From a virus, in the IMG/VR virus record IMGVR_UViG_3300042556_001828, positions 1 to 64,000 of that record: a DNA stretch of 64,000 bases, one strand, 5' to 3'. The notes below the pieces were generated by a model. The model was not told where the DNA came from and ran no database searches. It saw only the letters and a program-made list of their open reading frames with translations. Positions 35,644-44,062 of the stretch are shown in pieces. Positions within the stretch are counted from its first letter, which is position 1. Each line of letters starts with the position of its first letter. The position numbers were made by a program, and so were the translations under genes.

Positions 35644-35994
35644 TTACACCTTCGGCGGGAGCATGCCGTACACCTGCGCCCATTCAAGCCATACGATAAA
35701 ATGTTTGTGCTCTTCGTCCCAGTGGTTGTCGCGCTTTAACAGGCGGTACCAACCGTTCACTATCTTATCATTTACATCGTCAAAATCCGCCTTGTGCGCC
35801 GGATCCCACAATTCGAACATGCGCGACTTAAAGTCGTAACGCAGGTCGATATTGTCCAGTTCGTCCTGCTTTAAATCCTGTTTGGCAAACGGATTATTTA
35901 AAACAGGAAAACCGTCTGGGGTGCCGGGCCACTGAAGACGCGCATCTCCGTGCTGGGCTCCGCCCAGCTCGTCATGGTATTTACGCAGACTCAC
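35644..35994 (-). CDS. Hypothetical acidic protein
   Basis: 116 aa, Asp/Trp-rich (ELWDPAHKADFDDVNDKIVNGWYRLLKRDNHWDEEHKHFIVWLEWAQVYGML). It sits 4 nt upstream of the 422-aa gene. Strongly acidic and aromatic, so probably soluble. No family recognised; tight packing suggests coupling with its neighbours. Confidence 0.55.
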   Translation of the reverse strand: MSLRKYHDELGGAQHGDARLQWPGTPDGFPVLNNPFAKQDLKQDELDNIDLRYDFKSRMFELWDPAHKADFDDVNDKIVNGWYRLLKRDNHWDEEHKHFIVWLEWAQVYGMLPPKV

Positions 35995-35996
35995 AA

Positions 35997-36362
35997 TTAC
36001 CTCGCGGGACGATACTGCAGTGCTTTCTTCCGTGAACGCAACCGATTCGCATAAGCGCGATATGTATTAGCCAATTCTTGCGCTTTGATCGTCTCGTCGT
36101 CGATTTTTGGGTCTGTAAGGTGCGCGGCGCCCGTGCCGATCAACCCGCCACCAATCAGCCCGGCTGCCACCGGCAAACCGAGCGCGAAGCCGGCACTTCC
36201 ACCAGCTAAATTCGTGGCGCCGTTCCAGAGACTGGCAAGATCAGCCTGCTTAATTGACTCAATACGGCTGTCGAGGTCATCGCCGGTCAGCCCCTCTTCA
36301 GAGCAACGCGCCAAAAAGCCCATCTTGAACGCTGTTTTTTCGTCAACGTTGTTGAAATCCAT
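35997..36362 (-). CDS. Small Gly-rich hydrophobic protein
   Basis: 121 aa from ATG 36362, with GGAG 10 nt upstream. A Gly-rich hydrophobic helix (GGSAGFALGLPVAAGLIGGGLIGTGAA) lies at about 48-74, with charged flanks. The ATG is 2 nt past the previous stop at 36364. Similar in style to the other Gly-rich proteins here; function unknown. Confidence 0.55.
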   Translation of the reverse strand: MDFNNVDEKTAFKMGFLARCSEEGLTGDDLDSRIESIKQADLASLWNGATNLAGGSAGFALGLPVAAGLIGGGLIGTGAAHLTDPKIDDETIKAQELANTYRAYANRLRSRKKALQYRPAR

Positions 36363-36363
36363 T

Positions 36364-36858
36364 TCAATAATCTCCGGGCAGAATAAGTTTCTTGGGTGGC
36401 GCGCCAACGGTAAAGTCAGGCGTGGCGTACCTGCCGGTGTCCTTACCAAGTGGTAAAGCGCCCGGCATTGCCGACTTAAAGTTAGCAGCGCTGGCCAAAG
36501 ATATCTTACTCTTTCGACCCGGGCGATGTCTCATAAACCACGCGTCTACAGCGGGGTCATCCCGGTCGCCCTGCTCTTTGGCTTCCTTGGTGCAGGCGAT
36601 CATGTTATCAATCGCGTTTTGTAAATCAGCGCGATCCGCCGCAAGCCATGCGGCTTTACTCGGGTTTTCCGCGGCAATATACCGCATCCGCTTGGCTTCT
36701 TCGCCAATAGCCTGCGCGCGCTGCAGAAACTCTTTCCGGGTCAGGACGAAAAATTCACCAGTCTCTTCGTCGTGCAGGCAAATAAACCCGTTTTTGGCAT
36801 AAAACTTCAGACCCCGATAACTGTAGCACTTGCCGGAATTGTCTTGAATATCAGACAC
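36364..36858 (-). CDS. Hypothetical protein
   Basis: 164 aa. The N-terminus (GKCYSYRGLKFYAKNGFICLHDEETGEFFVLTRKEFL) is beta-rich with two Cys; the middle is helical and the end Gly/Pro-rich. No recognised family. It is packed within a run of small genes (next start 2 nt beyond its stop), so probably co-transcribed with the virion proteins around it. Confidence 0.5.
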   Translation of the reverse strand: MSDIQDNSGKCYSYRGLKFYAKNGFICLHDEETGEFFVLTRKEFLQRAQAIGEEAKRMRYIAAENPSKAAWLAADRADLQNAIDNMIACTKEAKEQGDRDDPAVDAWFMRHRPGRKSKISLASAANFKSAMPGALPLGKDTGRYATPDFTVGAPPKKLILPGDY

Positions 36859-36867
36859 AAAACACCC

Positions 36868-37236
36868 TTATGTACGGGAAAGCGGACACTGGCCTGTCGG
36901 ACAATTGCTGCTGCTTTTTACCGCCGGCAGCGGCTGCACCTGTAACTTCATTTTGGGCGATGTCCCGGGCGGCAGCGATTGCATTTGCTGCGTTTCCGCT
37001 TGGCACTTCGGGCACTTGGTCCAGCTAATTCCGTCGCCCGTCTTGACCTTGCCCGTGCCGTGGCATGTCGGGCAGTTTGGGTCAATCGGCTTTGCCGGCG
37101 CAGGCTTTACCGGCGTCGTGCCAGAAAGTAAAGCAGAGTAAGCAGCCTCTGCAGCGACCACACCGATATAGTCTTTTTGGGGCGGTGTGGCATTGGGCAC
37201 CCACGGAGTCAAAAGAAGCATAAGCCATTCAAACAT
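36868..37236 (-). CDS. Small protein with zinc-knuckle and signal-like N-terminus
   Basis: 122 aa. An N-terminal hydrophobic stretch (MFEWLMLLLTPWVPN) is followed by CPTCHGTGKVKTGDGISWTKCPKC, a DnaJ-type CxxCxGxG zinc site, and a C-terminal CPTGQCP. It could be a membrane-anchored zinc protein. Neighbour of the papain-like protease gene, with a gap of 36 nt. Confidence 0.55.
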   Translation of the reverse strand: MFEWLMLLLTPWVPNATPPQKDYIGVVAAEAAYSALLSGTTPVKPAPAKPIDPNCPTCHGTGKVKTGDGISWTKCPKCQAETQQMQSLPPGTSPKMKLQVQPLPAVKSSSNCPTGQCPLSRT

Positions 37237-37272
37237 GTGTTGTCCTTTTACGCTTTTTGCACCACGTTGCGC

Positions 37273-38298
37273 TCAGATGTTACCCTGCGCGCCATAATTC
37301 TTAAGCTTCTTCGGCGGCCAGCCGTTCACGCCAGAGATGGCAATCATATAACGGTTTTTGATATCTGCCCAGCGAGCCCAGAACGAACCCACCGGAATAT
37401 CTACTGTCGTGCCAAAGATGCGCCGACTTCCGTCATTCCACGAACCCCAGCTGTTTTGGACCATCACGAGCGGGCCGTTATACAGCTTTTTAATTTCGTC
37501 GCGGTCGTCCACGGCCAGATAAGCGAGGGCGTGGGCCCACCCGCCCTGCCTATTACTCACGCCGTTTAAGTCACGTGTCGACGAGAAGCCTTCTCCGCCG
37601 CAGCTGCTCACGCAGTACCCGTTAGCTAACAGATCACGCAGCGCTTCGTATTCTTCGACTTCTGTAACAGTTTGCACAAGATGGTTCTTACCAATCTCGC
37701 GCCACGACTCCGGGGGCGTTTTACCGCCATAAATCCCGGCATTGCGCGAGCTGTACTGCGTGAAGTCGACGTCGATTTCATCGTACTTTTTGCGCAACCA
37801 CAGGCCGGAATCATTCAGCACTACTTGGGCGGCTTCAGCGCAGCTCCAGCCGTCCCCGCCGTGCCGGCGCCAATTGTAAATCGCTTCCGTGCTGAGGACG
37901 CCGTTGAGTCGCGCAGTATCAGAAACTTCCGGGGCGCCTTCTAACTTATTGCTGTTCGGATCGGGCACGCCGCTGGTAATTTCGCAGCACATGGTGCCCA
38001 AGCAGGCGTTCCGCGTCGACCATGAAACACAATCGCCACGGCCCTGCGCGCCACCCGGCAACGACTCTGGATAGAGCTTCAGGATCTCAAGAAACGGAAG
38101 GCTTAATTTGCCTTTGCCGGTTTCCTCAAGTTTATATGCCGAGCATGCCATGGCGCCGTCGGGGATACCACCAGCGGCTTGGATCTGATCGCGCAACGCT
38201 TCTGCAGCTTCGGGGCTGCTATATGCGCCCACGAAGCCCGTTTGATACGCTGCCACAACGTCATAGACGTTCTCAAAAAAATGCTCGTTGGCGGCCAT
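37273..38298 (-). CDS. Papain-like cysteine protease
   Basis: 341 aa with the C1-type catalytic order: Cys in GRGDCVSWST (Cys 90), His in GGWAHALAYL (His 256) and Asn in VQNSWGSWNDG (Asn 282). The NSWG motif is diagnostic of papain-type enzymes. No signal peptide is visible, so action inside the virion or the host cell is likely. It could process virion proteins or degrade host material; substrate unknown. SD GGAG precedes ATG. Spacing of Cys to His (166) and to Asn (192) is normal for the fold. Confidence 0.85.
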   Translation of the reverse strand: MAANEHFFENVYDVVAAYQTGFVGAYSSPEAAEALRDQIQAAGGIPDGAMACSAYKLEETGKGKLSLPFLEILKLYPESLPGGAQGRGDCVSWSTRNACLGTMCCEITSGVPDPNSNKLEGAPEVSDTARLNGVLSTEAIYNWRRHGGDGWSCAEAAQVVLNDSGLWLRKKYDEIDVDFTQYSSRNAGIYGGKTPPESWREIGKNHLVQTVTEVEEYEALRDLLANGYCVSSCGGEGFSSTRDLNGVSNRQGGWAHALAYLAVDDRDEIKKLYNGPLVMVQNSWGSWNDGSRRIFGTTVDIPVGSFWARWADIKNRYMIAISGVNGWPPKKLKNYGAQGNI

Positions 38299-38319
38299 GG
38301 CATGTCTCCGGCATGTAGA

Positions 38320-38847
38320 TCAACCGTTCGTGGTATCAGTCTCAGGTGTGACGTCCTCAACAACCGGCGCGTCATCCACCACCTTCTCGCTAACCAGTGT
38401 CACGTTGAAACCACCGGGCTGCGCAGGGGCAAGCGTGTCGAGCGCAACGAACTCAACCGTCGCCGGCGCCGACTTGTTACCGGAATCATCAACGTCGACC
38501 AAAGAAAGCACAACGAGCGAATCTTGCGGCACGTCCACAGAACCAAGGTCAGTTGCATTCCCGGCAGCCGTCACCACCGATGACTCAACGCCGTTCACCG
38601 TCACGGTCAACTCACGCGACACGACGTCGCCGTCAACCGGGGCATTCACAGAAACACGATATGTCAGAACATTCGCCATAGTCTCACCTCTTTGTAAAAC
38701 GACTCTCAAACCTACCGGCACACTTACAAATATGTTTAAGCCGCGATAGAGCGCGGCGTACACGGCAAGCGCGATGTACACCAAATACCACAACAAAACC
38801 AGCGTATAACCTACTTTTGCTGCAAGAAGAATCACTGTATCAGCCAT
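38320..38847 (-). CDS. Membrane protein with in-frame second start (dual-start gene)
   Basis: 175 aa from ATG 38847. Residues 1-57 hold a hydrophobic helix (VILLAAKVGYTLVLLWYLVYIALAVYAAL). An internal ATG at 38679 (MANVLTYRVSVNAPVDGD) is preceded by the strong SD AGAGGTGAG, while the outer start has AGGA. The downstream 119 residues are an Ig-like beta domain with Ala/Thr/Val-rich strands. So a membrane-anchored form and a soluble form are both likely made. Role unknown. Confidence 0.6.
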   Translation of the reverse strand: MADTVILLAAKVGYTLVLLWYLVYIALAVYAALYRGLNIFVSVPVGLRVVLQRGETMANVLTYRVSVNAPVDGDVVSRELTVTVNGVESSVVTAAGNATDLGSVDVPQDSLVVLSLVDVDDSGNKSAPATVEFVALDTLAPAQPGGFNVTLVSEKVVDDAPVVEDVTPETDTTNG

Positions 38848-38857
38848 CTCAAAATTC

Positions 38858-39313
38858 CTATCGCGCGGACGCCGCAATGGTGTCGCACGCGTCGATTAAC
38901 TTGGCCTGTGTTTCCGGCGTACCGGGCACCACGTCATCCGTGCCTACCTTGGCCAGAAACACAGCCTCAATCGCCCGATCCAGTCCCGGATACTTGCCGG
39001 GCTGGTCAATCGCAAGCCGCAACGTATTAGCTTGTAGATCAGCCCACTGCTCCGTAGTTGTGACCCGCGTACCAGCGTCGCGCTTCAAAATCACGCTCAG
39101 CGCCGAGTACACGTCGCGAATACGCAGCTTGTCGGCCGCGTCGGCTTCGGCGAGAAGCTTTACAATCTCCGAATCAGTAGCCTGCGGAGTTACCGGCGCA
39201 GACGGCGACACAGTTGGCCGCACAACGGTCGGTCCGTTGGGGAACAGCAGCGACACCGCCAGTAAAATACCGGCCAGAACAACTAACACACCGCCAGAAT
39301 TTTTTGTGGTCAT
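38858..39313 (-). CDS. Small membrane-anchored protein
   Basis: 151 aa from ATG 39313 (MTTKNSGGVLVVLAGILLAVSLLFPNG), overlapping the stop of the upstream gene as ATGA. It has one N-terminal transmembrane helix, then a Ser/Thr/Pro linker and a helical domain (SEIVKLLAEADAADKLRIRDVYSALSVILK). Could be a spanin or a holin-type factor; no family recognised. Confidence 0.55.
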   Translation of the reverse strand: MTTKNSGGVLVVLAGILLAVSLLFPNGPTVVRPTVSPSAPVTPQATDSEIVKLLAEADAADKLRIRDVYSALSVILKRDAGTRVTTTEQWADLQANTLRLAIDQPGKYPGLDRAIEAVFLAKVGTDDVVPGTPETQAKLIDACDTIAASAR

Positions 39314-39591
39314 ACAACACCCTTTGACGGTTGCTGGTACTCGACAATCACGCGCAGCAACACAGTGCACGCGTCAACACCTTCAGTGCAGCCCTCGGCG
39401 GCCAAGCGGTCGCGCAAGTTAGTCACCGACACAATATCGTTCACCAGATTCACGGCGATCGACGGCTGCACTGCGGGCACGTCGGACTTCTTGCGAAACA
39501 AGCCACGGACAACCGCCGCAAGCTGTGCCCGATACACAACCAACACCGCCAGTACAAACAACGCAGCGCAGAGCAATTGAAAAGATGTCAT
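39310..39591 (-). CDS. Small membrane protein
   Basis: 93 aa with an N-terminal transmembrane helix (FQLLCAALFVLAVLVVYRAQLAAVV) and a charged C-terminal tail (DIVSVTNLRDRLAAEGCTEGVDACTVLLRVIVEYQQ). ATGA overlap with its downstream neighbour means translational coupling. A lysis or membrane role is possible. Confidence 0.6.
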   Translation of the reverse strand: MTSFQLLCAALFVLAVLVVYRAQLAAVVRGLFRKKSDVPAVQPSIAVNLVNDIVSVTNLRDRLAAEGCTEGVDACTVLLRVIVEYQQPSKGVV

Positions 39592-39628
39592 AAAAACTCC
39601 AGTCGTAAACAGTGGTTACTTGAGTGTA

Positions 39629-40459
39629 TCACGTCTTGGGAACTAACACGTACGGTCGGCCATTGATAACAATAGTGCCGCCGACGCGCAATGAGGCGTC
39701 TTGGGTAATCGCGTACGGCTTGGTCCGCTTGCCGTACAGTTTTACGATCTCCTCAACGTCGCCCTTCTGCGGCGCAGTAACGTTCGGATCGTAGTACGGC
39801 GCCATCAGGTTGCCGTTGCTCAAATGCGGCAAACCCAGCGCGTGGCCCAATTCGTGGCAGATCACCGCCACGGCCATGTTGAAGCTCCATGCCTCGGCCT
39901 CGTCAAACATCTGATCCAGCTGCACGTTCTCCGCCACGCCGCACGGCAGCTCGCTCCACGCCAGTGTGCCGCCGCGGTCATCTAACCCGTTTGCTCGACC
40001 CACACCCGACTTGGCGTAAATGTTTGCTTTATTCGGCGTGTCCACGCGAGTGGGGTCGATGTCGCACACCTTGGCCCACTGCGAGAACGCAATGTCATAG
40101 GCCTCTTTCACCTGCTCGTCTGTCATGCCCGGCAGGGTAATCTCGTGGTGGTACGTGATCTTCGCCATCGGCCACTTGCACGGCGCACTGTTCGCCGCCG
40201 TGATGTTGAAGTCCGGCAGGCCGCACCGACGCTTATTGATATTATTGGCGGTCTTCGGCCCCACCACGCCCGTGGGATTCAGCCCGTGAAACGACTGAAA
40301 AGCCTTGATGGCCTTGGTCAGCTGCGTGCCCTTGAGCTTCTGCACGTCAGCCCACGACTTCGAGCCGAAATAGCCCAGATCGTAGAGTTTCTTCAGGATC
40401 TCTTGCGTGGGCAGCACATTCGCCGCCGGAATTGCGCGCTTTTTTGCTTTCTTGGCCAT
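39629..40459 (-). CDS. Matrixin-like metalloprotease with peptidoglycan-binding domain and cysteine switch
   Basis: 276 aa from ATG 40459. Residues 15-75 form a peptidoglycan-binding-type domain (ILKKLYDLGYFG...AIKAFQSFHGLNPTGVVGPKT). RRCGLPDFN at 77-85 (Cys 79) matches the PRCGxPD cysteine switch of vertebrate MMP propeptides. The zinc site HELGHALGLPH (202-212) is complete, with a Met-turn at NGNLMAP (Met 219). The order PG-binding domain, switch, catalytic domain is that of a latent MMP. In a phage it could be a virion or lysis-stage enzyme. No signal peptide is visible. Confidence 0.88.
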   Translation of the reverse strand: MAKKAKKRAIPAANVLPTQEILKKLYDLGYFGSKSWADVQKLKGTQLTKAIKAFQSFHGLNPTGVVGPKTANNINKRRCGLPDFNITAANSAPCKWPMAKITYHHEITLPGMTDEQVKEAYDIAFSQWAKVCDIDPTRVDTPNKANIYAKSGVGRANGLDDRGGTLAWSELPCGVAENVQLDQMFDEAEAWSFNMAVAVICHELGHALGLPHLSNGNLMAPYYDPNVTAPQKGDVEEIVKLYGKRTKPYAITQDASLRVGGTIVINGRPYVLVPKT

Positions 40460-40490
40460 GCGTTGCGTCCTTGCAAGCGAAAAGAAAAGA

Positions 40491-40895
40491 TTAGTCCGGT
40501 ACGTTCGCGAGGGCCAGCAGCTCATTGAGCGCCGCGTCCTCGGCAGTTTCTCCCAATTCATACATAACCGTCAGCATGGGATTCGGATCCCTTGGATTCA
40601 CCGGGTAATCAGGAAATTCTTCGCGCCACAGCTTGTTCACCCGGCGCCGCAAGCGCATCAGCTTCCGCGGCGGCAAGGTCCGAATGTTCCGCATGTCCTG
40701 CAGCAGTTCAGCTTTATTTTTGTTCTTGCAGTACGTGGCGATTTGAATGGCCAAAGAGATCATGCTGAGAATCAAAATAATGCCAAACTGCGCAGAGTTG
40801 TCCACGCGAAAAGACATCTCTGTCATGCACTTATCGCGCAGCTCGCGCAGGGCGGGCGACGCGTTCACTTTGGCTTCCAGCTCTTCCAGTTGCAT
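40491..40895 (-). CDS. Small membrane protein
   Basis: 134 aa. A transmembrane helix (FGIILILSMISLAIQIATYC, about 38-57) lies between an acidic coiled N-terminus and a basic C-terminal part (RTLPPRKLMRLRRRVNKLW). The next gene begins 2 nt upstream of its start. It may be a lysis or membrane factor; no family recognised. Confidence 0.5.
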   Translation of the reverse strand: MQLEELEAKVNASPALRELRDKCMTEMSFRVDNSAQFGIILILSMISLAIQIATYCKNKNKAELLQDMRNIRTLPPRKLMRLRRRVNKLWREEFPDYPVNPRDPNPMLTVMYELGETAEDAALNELLALANVPD

Positions 40896-40897
40896 GC

Positions 40898-41275
40898 TTA
40901 GAAACTCCCGTCTGACCGCAGTTTTTCAACTGCAATCGCTTCCATGTATCGGAATCGGGCGTCGATCATCTTGGCCCGGATCTGCGTGCGGCCGGAGATG
41001 TACTTCCAAATCAGCGCGCTGTTGAGTACCACGACCTGTGTTGCGCCAAGGAGCGCCGTCAGGGCCTTAGTGATTGTTTCAGCGTCAGACGTGTTGATCC
41101 AGCCGATCATCACCGCAACCATTACCAAATTCGACACGGCGCCCGCGGCCATCGTCCAGAATTCGGGGGTCAGCCAGCTGTTTGTGTCGTCTGCGGCCGG
41201 CGTGACATCATTGACGGAATCATTCAGCACACGCAGCTCTTCGCGTACCGTTGTAACACTTTTCTTTGTGGCCAT
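40898..41275 (-). CDS. Two-helix membrane protein, holin-like candidate
   Basis: 125 aa with two hydrophobic helices: WTMAAGAVSNLVMVAVMIGWI and ITKALTALLGATQVVVLNSALIW. Charged N- and C-termini suit an inner-membrane holin with two helices. SD GGAG before ATG. It precedes the small membrane gene with 2 nt between. I cannot tell it from other small membrane proteins by sequence alone. Confidence 0.5.
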   Translation of the reverse strand: MATKKSVTTVREELRVLNDSVNDVTPAADDTNSWLTPEFWTMAAGAVSNLVMVAVMIGWINTSDAETITKALTALLGATQVVVLNSALIWKYISGRTQIRAKMIDARFRYMEAIAVEKLRSDGSF

Positions 41276-41348
41276 GTGTATATCTCCTGTGAGTAGGTTT
41301 CTCTATTGTGCCAGAGAACCCCGGAGACAGCAACAGCCGTTACTGTAA

Positions 41349-42380
41349 TTAACGTGACCCAAAGAGTTGCGGCACAATGGCGTGCATCATGCCGCCCCAC
41401 AAACCCATGTCCTGTAACTTATTCTGCCCTTCGGGCGTTAACCCGGCCAACGCAGACAAGGTACGGCCCGCGAGATTTGCCGTCGCCAGCCCAACGCCCG
41501 CGGACGCAATCCCGTGAATGACGTCAATCGGCCGGATAATCGGCGATCGGTTTTGCGTGCTGAGCCCGGCCATAAGTCCTGTCGTCGCCGCGGCATACTG
41601 GGGCGGCGTGTGATTTTGATATCCGTAGGCCATGCCGCGCTGCACGTCATTCCACGCGGCGCTATTAAACTGCGGCACCGACACCGTGGGCGAATACAGC
41701 CCAGAGTCGCCGGGCACCATCGGATTCGGCCCCGGATGGAAATCAAACGCGAGCTTTTCGGCGGCGCTGTATTTCACTGGTGTGTCATTACGCGTGAGCA
41801 AGCCCTGAAACAGATTTGTTTTCATCGCCCGCGAGTTGGCATAGGCGTTATTGAGCCCAATGCCGGCGCCAAACAGTAGCCCCGCATTACCCAGTGTGCG
41901 CCGTAATTTGCCCCGCTGGATATACCGCTCGGGGAACAAGTGCTCGGCAAGTGCGCCAGCGCCGTACCCCAGTCCGCCGGCGACCAACCCGCTGACAATA
42001 CCGTTGGACAGCGGCGTCGGTCCACCCAGTAATTTATTGGCCGTGTCCCATGCACCGGCCGTCCAGTTCGAGAGGGCGCCGCGCTTCACAATCAGCTCGT
42101 AGTCCCAGTCCGGCTGCGGGCCACTGACGATAGCCAACGGGCGGGCACTATCAACCATTTCGCGTTCGTAGATATCGACAGCCTGCTTGGTAGCCCGTTC
42201 TGGCAAATACAGCGTCACGGCATTGGTATCAGGTGCCCATGTCGCCACGCCAACACTTAACAAACCAGCCTTGTCCGCGGCGATTTCGTGCGCGACTTTG
42301 ACGGCGATAGCGCAGGGCATCAGCTCGGCGATTCGGGCCGGGACGCGCTGCCACTCAGTTGCTGTAAGCTTTTCAAACAT
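41349..42380 (-). CDS. Gly-rich virion-type protein
   Basis: 343 aa. The N-terminal 120 residues are soluble and include ATEWQRVPARIAELMPCAIAVKVAHE. Then Gly-rich hydrophobic helices follow (NGIVSGLVAGGLGYGAGALAEHLF and LGNAGLLFGAGIGLNNAYAN) with a C-terminal helix (PIDVIHGIASAGVGLATANLAGRTLSALAG). The style matches the other Gly-zipper proteins. It overlaps no neighbour. Role in the virion is inferred. Confidence 0.45.
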   Translation of the reverse strand: MFEKLTATEWQRVPARIAELMPCAIAVKVAHEIAADKAGLLSVGVATWAPDTNAVTLYLPERATKQAVDIYEREMVDSARPLAIVSGPQPDWDYELIVKRGALSNWTAGAWDTANKLLGGPTPLSNGIVSGLVAGGLGYGAGALAEHLFPERYIQRGKLRRTLGNAGLLFGAGIGLNNAYANSRAMKTNLFQGLLTRNDTPVKYSAAEKLAFDFHPGPNPMVPGDSGLYSPTVSVPQFNSAAWNDVQRGMAYGYQNHTPPQYAAATTGLMAGLSTQNRSPIIRPIDVIHGIASAGVGLATANLAGRTLSALAGLTPEGQNKLQDMGLWGGMMHAIVPQLFGSR

Positions 42381-42384
42381 GATA

Positions 42385-42648
42385 TTACCGATTAAACATG
42401 AATATGATGTCGAGCATAAAGCGCAGGAGCACCGCCGCCCACGCGAGTACGCCGCTGATAGCTAAAAAAAGCACAAACCCGCTCGACAGCACAACGGGGG
42501 CTAATTTATGCACCGGAATATTTTTGAGCACCCGCCACGCCTTGACGTAGTCCAGCGCGGAGAGCGGCTCAGGCTGCGGCACCGGGGTTGGTGTCGGCTT
42601 CGGCTTCGGCCAAATCTTGTTGCGCAACGTGTCGAACACATTCGGCAT
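42385..42648 (-). CDS. Small membrane protein with Pro-rich head
   Basis: 87 aa: a Pro/Lys-rich start (RNKIWPKPKPTPTPVPQPEPLSAL) and a transmembrane region (APVVLSSGFVLFLAISGVLAWAAVLLRFMLDIIF). Its DNA at 42453-42475 shares a 22-base stretch with the two terminators at 61 kb. Function unknown. Confidence 0.55.
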   Translation of the reverse strand: MPNVFDTLRNKIWPKPKPTPTPVPQPEPLSALDYVKAWRVLKNIPVHKLAPVVLSSGFVLFLAISGVLAWAAVLLRFMLDIIFMFNR

Positions 42649-42649
42649 G

Positions 42650-43816
42650 TTATTTCGGCCCTCCGGCCCAGCTGGAAATCTGGTTCAGCGCGCCAGAACC
42701 ATACTGCGAGATCAACTGGTCCTGCCACGATGGTCCGGGCATGTTGCCGCGAAACGCCTGCAGGGCCAATTGATATCTATATTTGGGGTCCAGCGCCGCC
42801 CGGTAGCGCTGCTGATTTTGCTGGGCCTGCAGGATGAAGTCCCCGCGCTGCTTGACTGTCTGCAAGTGATTCTGGACGTTCTCAAACACAGGCTTGTTGT
42901 AGTCGTACTTCAGCGGCCGCTGCAGCAACGACTGCGCGAGCTGCTGGGCGTACACGCTTTCGCTCATCTTCTCTACGAGCGTTTCTTTTTCGTAGTAGCG
43001 CGGGTCTTGGGACAGGTGATCCTTGGCAATTTCTTTGGCGACTTGATCATTGTCTGTGTGTTCGCGCTCATCTGCTTGTCCTTCTTGAAGGGCTTTGGTG
43101 GCAAATTCCCGGTCGGGCATATTATCGGCTTTTCCGCCATGTAACAGGTCTTTTTGTCCCGAGCGGGAAAGTTGGCTAGCCGCCTTCAACTCGCCGCGGC
43201 TCGATGCTTGAACAGGCATGGTGTTCTCGTCCGCGTTGCCCTTGCTCACGCTGTTGTGGCGCAGCACGTTCTTGCGGCGCACAGCCACGGTAATGTGAAA
43301 CGGCTCGTCGTCCTTGGGCATCGGAGATAAGCCGTAGCTCTTGCGCAGCGCAGACAGCGCGGGGCTTGTGACTTGCAGCGCCCAGACTTTGCTCACGCCG
43401 TCGACGTTGCGCACGTCGATTTCTTTCAGGGCGCCCAGCGCGTAGCCGAACATGTGGCCGCGCTCATTGATTTTGTTCGCGCCGATGGATGCGACCTCAT
43501 CGCCTGTCATGACCGATATATGCGCGTTTAACAGCTCGTTCGCCACGTTGGGCACGTTCATAACGCCCGCGGTGGGAAGTTCAGCGCCCGGGGCGGTCAA
43601 GGCGTCGAAGACACCCCGTACAAGGGCGTTGGGCACCGAGAGTAAAAGCCAGCCGGACTTAGAGACATACAGCCGGCCCGAAAGCGGCTGATTGGTGCTG
43701 GCCTGCTTGTCGCCCCGATAGAGCCAGCCCAGCGCATTGCCGGCAGCATACGCCGGATGTTCTTGCAGAAACTCAGGATCCCATGCCAGCGGATCAAGCG
43801 CTGATAAGCTGTCCAT
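42650..43816 (-). CDS. 2H phosphoesterase-like protein
   Basis: 388 aa. Two H-x-[ST] motifs, AHISVMT (His 99) and FHITVAV (His 174), in a beta-rich context (GWLLLSVPNALVRGVFDAL before; VWALQVTSPALSALRKSYGLSP between) mark the 2H superfamily. That group includes LigT-type RNA phosphodiesterases and the anti-CBASS protein Acb1 of T4. The C-terminal 190 residues are an acidic helical extension not known from those enzymes. Substrate unknown: cyclic nucleotide, tRNA 2',3' ends or ADP-ribose products are possible. It could counter a host defence. Confidence 0.7.
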   Translation of the reverse strand: MDSLSALDPLAWDPEFLQEHPAYAAGNALGWLYRGDKQASTNQPLSGRLYVSKSGWLLLSVPNALVRGVFDALTAPGAELPTAGVMNVPNVANELLNAHISVMTGDEVASIGANKINERGHMFGYALGALKEIDVRNVDGVSKVWALQVTSPALSALRKSYGLSPMPKDDEPFHITVAVRRKNVLRHNSVSKGNADENTMPVQASSRGELKAASQLSRSGQKDLLHGGKADNMPDREFATKALQEGQADEREHTDNDQVAKEIAKDHLSQDPRYYEKETLVEKMSESVYAQQLAQSLLQRPLKYDYNKPVFENVQNHLQTVKQRGDFILQAQQNQQRYRAALDPKYRYQLALQAFRGNMPGPSWQDQLISQYGSGALNQISSWAGGPK

Positions 43817-43835
43817 AGCTGGCCTTCAGGATGTC

Positions 43836-44045
43836 TTACGAAATAATGCCGCGTTCGATTAATGTCGAGAAAATATCCCACACCTTCTGGCAGCGCAGTT
43901 CGTGAAGCTCTTGGATTCCAATCAGCGTGTTGGCCAGCATGTCCGGTGTGGTCTCGCCGTCTAACACACGGCCCGTGATTAACTTCAGGTCTTCTGTTGT
44001 ATTAAAACAAGCCGTGATCGCTTCTTCCAACTCGAACCGGTCCAT
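43836..44045 (-). CDS. Small helical protein
   Basis: 69 aa, acidic and helical (MDRFELEEAITACFNTTEDLKLITGRVLDGETTPDMLANTLIGIQELHEL). Just downstream of the tRNA. No family recognised. The clean ATG and size make it a plausible real gene. Confidence 0.5.
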   Translation of the reverse strand: MDRFELEEAITACFNTTEDLKLITGRVLDGETTPDMLANTLIGIQELHELRCQKVWDIFSTLIERGIIS

Positions 44046-44062
44046 GGTTTTCTCCGTGTGTG

